Origin: Clostridium cuniculi | GTDB lineage: Bacteria; Bacillota; Clostridia; Clostridiales; Clostridiaceae | NCBI RefSeq assembly: GCF_004353185.1 | Contig: NZ_SMUS01000022.1 | Coordinates: 1-64,000, forward strand | Reading direction: 5' to 3' | DNA length: 64,000 bases | Shown: positions 63,438-64,000 of the stretch, one piece after another | How positions within the stretch are numbered: the first letter of the stretch is position 1 | Layout of the letters: every line of letters starts with the position of its first letter | Translations under genes and position numbers: made by a program | The notes under the pieces: generated by a model | Databases searched by the model: none | What the model was told of the DNA's origin: nothing | The model's input: the letters and a program-made list of their open reading frames with translations, nothing else

Positions 63438-63462
63438 CGTAGGGGATTTCTCCTATGTTTTT
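63438..63462 (+). terminator. Weak terminator between the thioredoxin-like and radical SAM genes
   Basis: CGTAGGGG-ATTT-CTCCTATG pairs fully if G-U pairs are allowed, followed by TTTTT. Partial read-through into the next gene is likely, as that gene begins only 21 bases later. Confidence 0.55.
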
Positions 63463-63483
63463 GTATAAGGAGAAGATTAACAA

Positions 63484-64000
63484 ATGAGAAAGTTTAAAAA
63501 AGTATATATAGAGATTACTAATGTTTGTAATTTAAGTTGTAACTTTTGTCCAAAAACTAAAAGAAAATATAAATTTATGAGTACAGAAGAGTTTACTTAT
63601 ATTTTGAATGAAGTAAAGCCATTTACAGAGCATATATATTTTCATTTAATGGGGGAGCCTTTATTAAATGAAAATATAGGATATTTTTTAGAGGAAAGTA
63701 GCAATAAAGGACTTCATGTTAATTTAACCACTAATGGTACTTTATTAAGTAAGGTTGGAGATAAGCTTATTAATGCAAAGGCGTTAAGACAGGTAAATAT
63801 TTCTCTTCATAGTTTTGAAGCAAATAAGAAAACTGTAGAGTTAGAAGAATACTTGGATAATGTTACTGACTTTATAATAAAGGCTAGAGAAAATAGTGAT
63901 ATAATCTGTGCAATACGATTATGGAATATGGATAGTGATGATTTAAAGGGAGAAAATAACTTAAATAAAGATATTTTAAAAATACTTGAAGAAAAGTTAA
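63484..64000 (+). CDS. Radical SAM protein, partial (C-terminus off the window)
   Basis: The frame opens at the ATG at 63484, 11 bases after AAGGAG, and runs off the window with at least 172 codons and no stop. The product starts MRKFKKVYIEITNVCNLSCN, continuing FCPKTKRKYKFM. This has the radical SAM CX3CX2C cluster motif (CNLSCNFC), followed by HLMGEPLLNENI and LTTNGTLL. It is typical of short radical SAM oxidoreductases. The C-terminal (SPASM or not) part is not visible, so the product cannot be named. Confidence 0.88.
   Translation, partial: MRKFKKVYIEITNVCNLSCNFCPKTKRKYKFMSTEEFTYILNEVKPFTEHIYFHLMGEPLLNENIGYFLEESSNKGLHVNLTTNGTLLSKVGDKLINAKALRQVNISLHSFEANKKTVELEEYLDNVTDFIIKARENSDIICAIRLWNMDSDDLKGENNLNKDILKILEEKL

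Noticed and set aside
1..64000. CRISPR arrays, tRNA or rRNA genes, complete insertion sequences
   Set aside because: No regularly spaced repeats, no tRNA T-arm/acceptor pattern and no transposase reading frame were found on either strand by eye.

Overview
The window reads as chromosomal DNA of a low-GC, anaerobic Firmicute, most likely Clostridium sensu stricto. The sequence is very AT-rich, most genes have strong GGAGG-type ribosome binding sites, and rho-independent terminators are dense. The gene set fits an anaerobe: anaerobic sulfite reductase asrABC, bifunctional AdhE, an Isc cluster with mnmA, a T-box-controlled asnA, a TPP-riboswitch thiamine salvage operon and the fused glutathione synthase GshAB. 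I do not name a species. No rRNA, tRNA, CRISPR array or intact insertion sequence was seen. Both ends cut a gene.

Layout. 1-1.1 kb: two genes of mobile-element character (a truncated kinase-like ORF and a YopX-family ORF). 1.2-8.2 kb: ribonuclease J, a MATE exporter-gshAB operon, an ArsR-type regulator and PlsC. 8.4-16.1 kb: a pentose block with an isomerase of the fucose/arabinose isomerase fold, a DUF4867 protein, transketolase, transaldolase, a ROK repressor and xylulokinase. 16.3-22.6 kb: a pentapeptide-repeat/channel-like membrane protein and SbcCD. 22.8-27.2 kb: thiD-thiM-tenA-thiT-thiE-thiW under a TPP riboswitch. 27.4-34.1 kb: assorted housekeeping genes (HAD phosphatase, DnaQ-like exonuclease, degenerate NERD membrane protein, PepF) plus two unlisted small ORFs. 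34.2-37.3 kb: T-box-asnA, then speDE preceded by a 16-codon leader ORF. 37.3-43.3 kb: iscR-iscS-iscU-mnmA, a cysteine desulfidase-like gene and rarA. 43.5-46 kb: three exported proteins. 46.1-53 kb: asrCBA, a Crp/Fnr regulator and adhE. 53.3-57.9 kb: a TrpXYZ-like ABC importer, HutP-like, MarR and DUF3592 genes. 58.2-64 kb: a SEC-C protein, a surface hydrolase, Dus, glyoxalase I, a thioredoxin-like protein and the start of a radical SAM gene, with palindromic intergenic elements at 61.6-62.3 kb.

How the parts connect. Redox and sulfur metabolism dominate. asrABC carries a perfect Rex-type operator just downstream of its -10 and a TGTGA-N6-TCACA palindrome centred exactly at -41.5 from the inferred start. 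That palindrome also forms the terminator hairpin of the adjacent Crp/Fnr gene, whose recognition helix has the RETxxR signature expected to read TGTGA. adhE has a near-consensus Rex site at its own promoter. The glutathione genes (gshAB, gloA) and the ArsR-type regulator, with a 12-4-12 palindrome on the MATE-gshAB promoter, suggest a second thiol or metal stress circuit. The pentose block appears to be two operons (xylB-xylR and tal-tkt-DUF4867-isomerase) sharing AACTTTT/AAAAGTT palindromes.

I did not find one large, clearly new multi-gene system. The most novel items are regulatory: the dual-function terminator/operator at asr, the speD leader ORF, and three families of palindromic intergenic elements. 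All functional assignments come from reading translated sequence and motifs; no database search was run.
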